Assembly (NCBI GenBank): GCA_035527835.1
Contig: DATKZS010000196.1
Location: 16,419 to 80,418, forward strand
Direction: 5' to 3'
Source: DATKZS01 sp035527835 [NCBI: bacterium]
GTDB lineage: Bacteria > RBG-13-61-14
DNA: 64,000 bases
The translations under genes and the position numbers were made by a program. Below, piece by piece: positions 62,171 through 64,000 of this stretch (position 1 is its first letter; the number at the start of each line of letters is the position of its first letter). Under the pieces are notes generated by a model. The model did not search any database. It was not told where the DNA came from and saw nothing but the letters and a program-made list of their open reading frames with translations.

Positions 62171-62476
62171 TCACGCCGCTACCGGCAGGGTAATGGGGGC
62201 GACCACCTCGCCGGCATGAAGGGGCGAGCCGCAGGTTACGGTTTTAGGTTTCTGCTTGAAGAATTTGATGCCGTGCTTCTTGAAGAACCGTTGGCGGGTG
62301 CCCGCGTCCTCCAATGCTTTAATATGCAGGAGCATCAGGTCCTCGATGGCTTCCCTGGCTTGTTCAAAGGTGTCGCCGCAGGCCGCGGTGCCCAGTTCCC
62401 GGCATATCGCGCTCCATTGGCCGCCTTCCTCGGAAAACCTCACGGTCACCACGATATAACCCTTTATCCGGGCCAT
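62171..62476 (-). CDS. hicB: HicB-like antitoxin
   Basis: 101 residues with the HicB core VTVRFSEEGGQWSAICRELGTAACGDTFEQA read in parts, and a helix EAIEDLMLLHIKALEDAG. The C-terminal 35 residues are extended and could contact DNA or the toxin. It is upstream of the second hicA, and AAAGGGGG stands seven bases before the ATG. Confidence 0.83.
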   Translation of the reverse strand: MARIKGYIVVTVRFSEEGGQWSAICRELGTAACGDTFEQAREAIEDLMLLHIKALEDAGTRQRFFKKHGIKFFKQKPKTVTCGSPLHAGEVVAPITLPVAA

Positions 62477-62496
62477 GGCTCAACCCCCTTTATCTC

Positions 62497-62524
62497 ATTA
62501 TAACTTCAAAGTTCCGCAAGACAA
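62497..62524 (-). promoter_or_regulatory. Sigma-70 promoter for the second hicBA locus
   Basis: Minus strand TTGTCT, 16-bp spacer, perfect TATAAT, about 20 bases before the hicB start. Confidence 0.55.
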
Positions 62525-62560
62525 TGCTCAGGAAGGAACGGCCTCCGCGGCCTCCCCGAC

Positions 62561-62836
62561 CTAGGCAATCCTGATTTCCAGTTGCTTGCCCAGCGCCGAG
62601 GCTACCCTTTCCAGGGTCGAGAGCTTGATGTCCTCGGCGTGGTTCTCAATCCGGGAGATGGCCGTCTTCTTGGTCTTGAGCCGGCGGGCCAGCTCTTCCT
62701 GCGACATCCCCGCGTCCAGCCGCGCCTGGCGGAGCATGGCGCCGACCCTGAACCGTTCGTAGCCCGCCTCGTATCCATCGGCGAACTTCCGGTCCCGCTT
62801 TTTCCTTTTTTCCACGTACTTTTTCAAGTCACTCAT
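62561..62836 (-). CDS. XRE-family HTH protein, HigA-antitoxin-like
   Basis: About 91 residues. A basic N-terminal helix (KKYVEKRKKRDRKF) precedes an XRE HTH (MLRQARLDAGMSQEELARRLKTKKTAISRIEN in parts). This is the usual form of the antitoxin in HigB/RelE-HigA pairs, where the toxin gene lies just upstream. Here the upstream gene is a membrane protein instead, so it appears to be an orphan antitoxin or a regulator. The ATG at 62836 lies inside the 3' end spacing of that gene. Confidence 0.83.
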   Translation of the reverse strand: MSDLKKYVEKRKKRDRKFADGYEAGYERFRVGAMLRQARLDAGMSQEELARRLKTKKTAISRIENHAEDIKLSTLERVASALGKQLEIRIA

Positions 62837-62858
62837 CTTTTCTTTCGCTTTGCAGAAA

Positions 62859-63533
62859 TTACTTGCTGGCAATTTCAATCATAAGATCCAGATATGATTT
62901 CAGGGACGAAGCGTTTAGTTCATCTGCCATTACTCCAGTCAAACCCCTTGAGCGCCGGAGAAACGAACCGAGACTGTCGTGGTCATGGTCATTGATCTTG
63001 AGGTAGTTCTTCATTGCAATAAGTACCTTGCCGTCGCTTTCCAGGCGATTAAAACCAGAAGAAATAAGTTTGTTTGTCGCGGACAGCCGGGCGGGGTGAC
63101 CAAACGCCAGACGCGTTAACTCGGGCGCACTGGATTGGACAATGAAATCGGTGGCCAATGACGGCACTCCGATCGGAAGGCCCCGGATCAATCCCAAGCC
63201 CTCCATTATTCTGGTCAAAAGGCCCCGTGGGCAAATGATAAATTTTGAATCTATGTCGGCGGCTAATTTCAGCATTAACCTCGGGGGCCGCAATAGTTGA
63301 GCAAATCTTATCCCAATCATGATACTGGCCCCTTGATATTGCGAAATAAAGAAAATCATGGCGCGGGCCCAATCGCTTATCGCTTCAGTACCGAAGTCCG
63401 CGGCCAAGTGCTTCAGATATTGGCGATGGGTTCGTACGACCAATCTGTCGTATAAAAGAAATGCAAGAGTGGACAAAACTAGGATAGTCAGCATAAAAAA
63501 CAGATGCAATTGAGATAAAGCTATATCTCCCAT
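62859..63533 (-). CDS. Unidentified single-pass membrane protein
   Basis: 224 residues: N-terminal TM (about 11-30), then a soluble region with no motif I recognise. The gene is less GC-rich than its neighbours and uses more AT-ending codons, suggesting recent arrival. It is upstream of the XRE gene on the same strand. A membrane-active toxin role is conceivable but unsupported. Confidence 0.55.
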   Translation of the reverse strand: MGDIALSQLHLFFMLTILVLSTLAFLLYDRLVVRTHRQYLKHLAADFGTEAISDWARAMIFFISQYQGASIMIGIRFAQLLRPPRLMLKLAADIDSKFIICPRGLLTRIMEGLGLIRGLPIGVPSLATDFIVQSSAPELTRLAFGHPARLSATNKLISSGFNRLESDGKVLIAMKNYLKINDHDHDSLGSFLRRSRGLTGVMADELNASSLKSYLDLMIEIASK

Positions 63534-63550
63534 AACGTAGCCTTACAAAA

Positions 63551-63778
63551 TTATTGGCCGGCAACCATGCGGGCGTGCGCTATTTCCTTGGGCGCGATGG
63601 AGCGGACCTGGGAGGCAAAGAGGGTGACGACGGCGACGGTTTCTCCGTCCAAGGTGGTGAATTCGACCTCATAGGCCTGGCCGCCGCGATGGACCAGGGC
63701 CACTGTCCCGATGTCGCCTTGGGCCAGGCCGATGTCCGGAAGGTCGTCTGTTAACACGATGGTATCAAGTTCTTTCAT
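63551..63778 (-). CDS. DUF4926 small protein
   Basis: About 75 residues matching DUF4926: MKELDTIVLTDDLPDIGLAQGDIGTVALVHRGG, then AYEVEFTTLDGETVAVVTL, with the family's beta-barrel-like pattern. DUF4926 proteins commonly neighbour DUF6883 or other toxin-like genes and may act as antitoxins. Start at 63778 chosen over 63799 to begin at the conserved edge. Possible -35 TTGACA lies at the end of the adjacent IS fragment. Confidence 0.78.
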   Translation of the reverse strand: MKELDTIVLTDDLPDIGLAQGDIGTVALVHRGGQAYEVEFTTLDGETVAVVTLFASQVRSIAPKEIAHARMVAGQ

Positions 63779-63871
63779 GGCTTCGCCCTCGTCTTGCATG
63801 GATAAGCGGTGACCAGCCGGGGAGCATTTTCCCCGGACTCAATAAACCATACTACACGGACTAGTGTCATG

Positions 63872-64000
63872 TCAATTGTCAAGTGTCGGATAAAGTCGCC
63901 TTAGCTTTATCCTGGCATCAGCCGTCGTAAACTGCCAATCGATGCTGGCGTTGAGGTTGTTGCGACGCCCCTCCCATGCCGATACTTCCGTCTGCATCTC
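63872..64000 (-). mobile_element. C-terminal fragment of an IS630-family transposase (truncated by window edge)
   Basis: Reading the minus strand from 64000, 42 codons end at a TGA at 63872 and include WEGRRN, then IDWQFTTADARIKLRRLYP, the highly conserved C-terminus of IS630-type DDE transposases. The rest of the gene lies beyond the window. IS630 elements usually insert at TA dinucleotides; the right end of the element is probably within 63840-63870. Confidence 0.85.

Overview
The window is 64 kb of high-GC bacterial DNA from what looks like an uncultured Gram-negative bacterium. Envelope genes (TolC, MacAB, several lipoproteins, a SurA-like protein) support two membranes. The full Bat operon, a DUF3160 lipoprotein, an FmdE-like protein, many toxin-antitoxin pairs and dense palindromic intergenic repeats recall PVC-related, Omnitrophota-like or similar candidate phyla. 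I cannot place it firmly; there is no rRNA, tRNA or CRISPR array that I can see.

Layout. 0-3.4 kb: a repeat-rich zone around one metallo-beta-lactamase alkylsulfatase-like gene. 3.4-20.6 kb: a RelE pair, a GT39-like membrane protein, a Ktr potassium system, an FmdE-like protein, a beta-propeller membrane protein, a DUF433/DUF5615 pair, an acyl-CoA dehydrogenase, ilvE, a DUF3160 lipoprotein, an Old Yellow Enzyme relative, and a potassium channel / cyclic-nucleotide sensor / receiver cluster. 20.9-26.6 kb: GNAT, PilZ, priA, an FMN/4Fe-4S membrane protein and a LmbE deacetylase, all on the plus strand. 26.6-37.4 kb: a ten-gene minus-strand Bat (aerotolerance-type) operon, mostly with stop/start overlaps. 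37.8-42.7 kb: parts of a sugar ABC importer without its ATPase, a MNT/HEPN pair and an SGNH hydrolase. 42.8-48.2 kb: tetR-tolC-macA-macB efflux operon. 48.4-56.7 kb: chemoreceptor with a small winged-helix partner, YkgJ-type protein, ABC ATPase plus transglutaminase, TetR, receiver and a second acyl-CoA dehydrogenase. 56.9-60 kb: a DapA-family lyase, a DUF4911 protein and TldD. 60-64 kb: a toxin-antitoxin island (two HicAB loci, one broken), a JAMM-type metalloprotease candidate, an orphan XRE regulator and an IS630 transposase fragment.

The most interesting structure is in mobile and repetitive DNA. Two ~260-bp MITEs carry matching terminal repeats and perfect 9-bp target duplications, one of them splitting an older hairpin repeat. 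A different 120-bp MITE with a 6-bp duplication disrupts hicA. Palindromic repeats lie inside the 5' end of batC, in frame. More than a dozen long stem-loops built from 6-10-bp near-repeats sit between genes. Among proteins, the JAMM candidate, the potassium-channel signalling cluster, the Bat operon with three BatD-like members, and a sugar permease with an insertion but no ATPase deserve follow-up.
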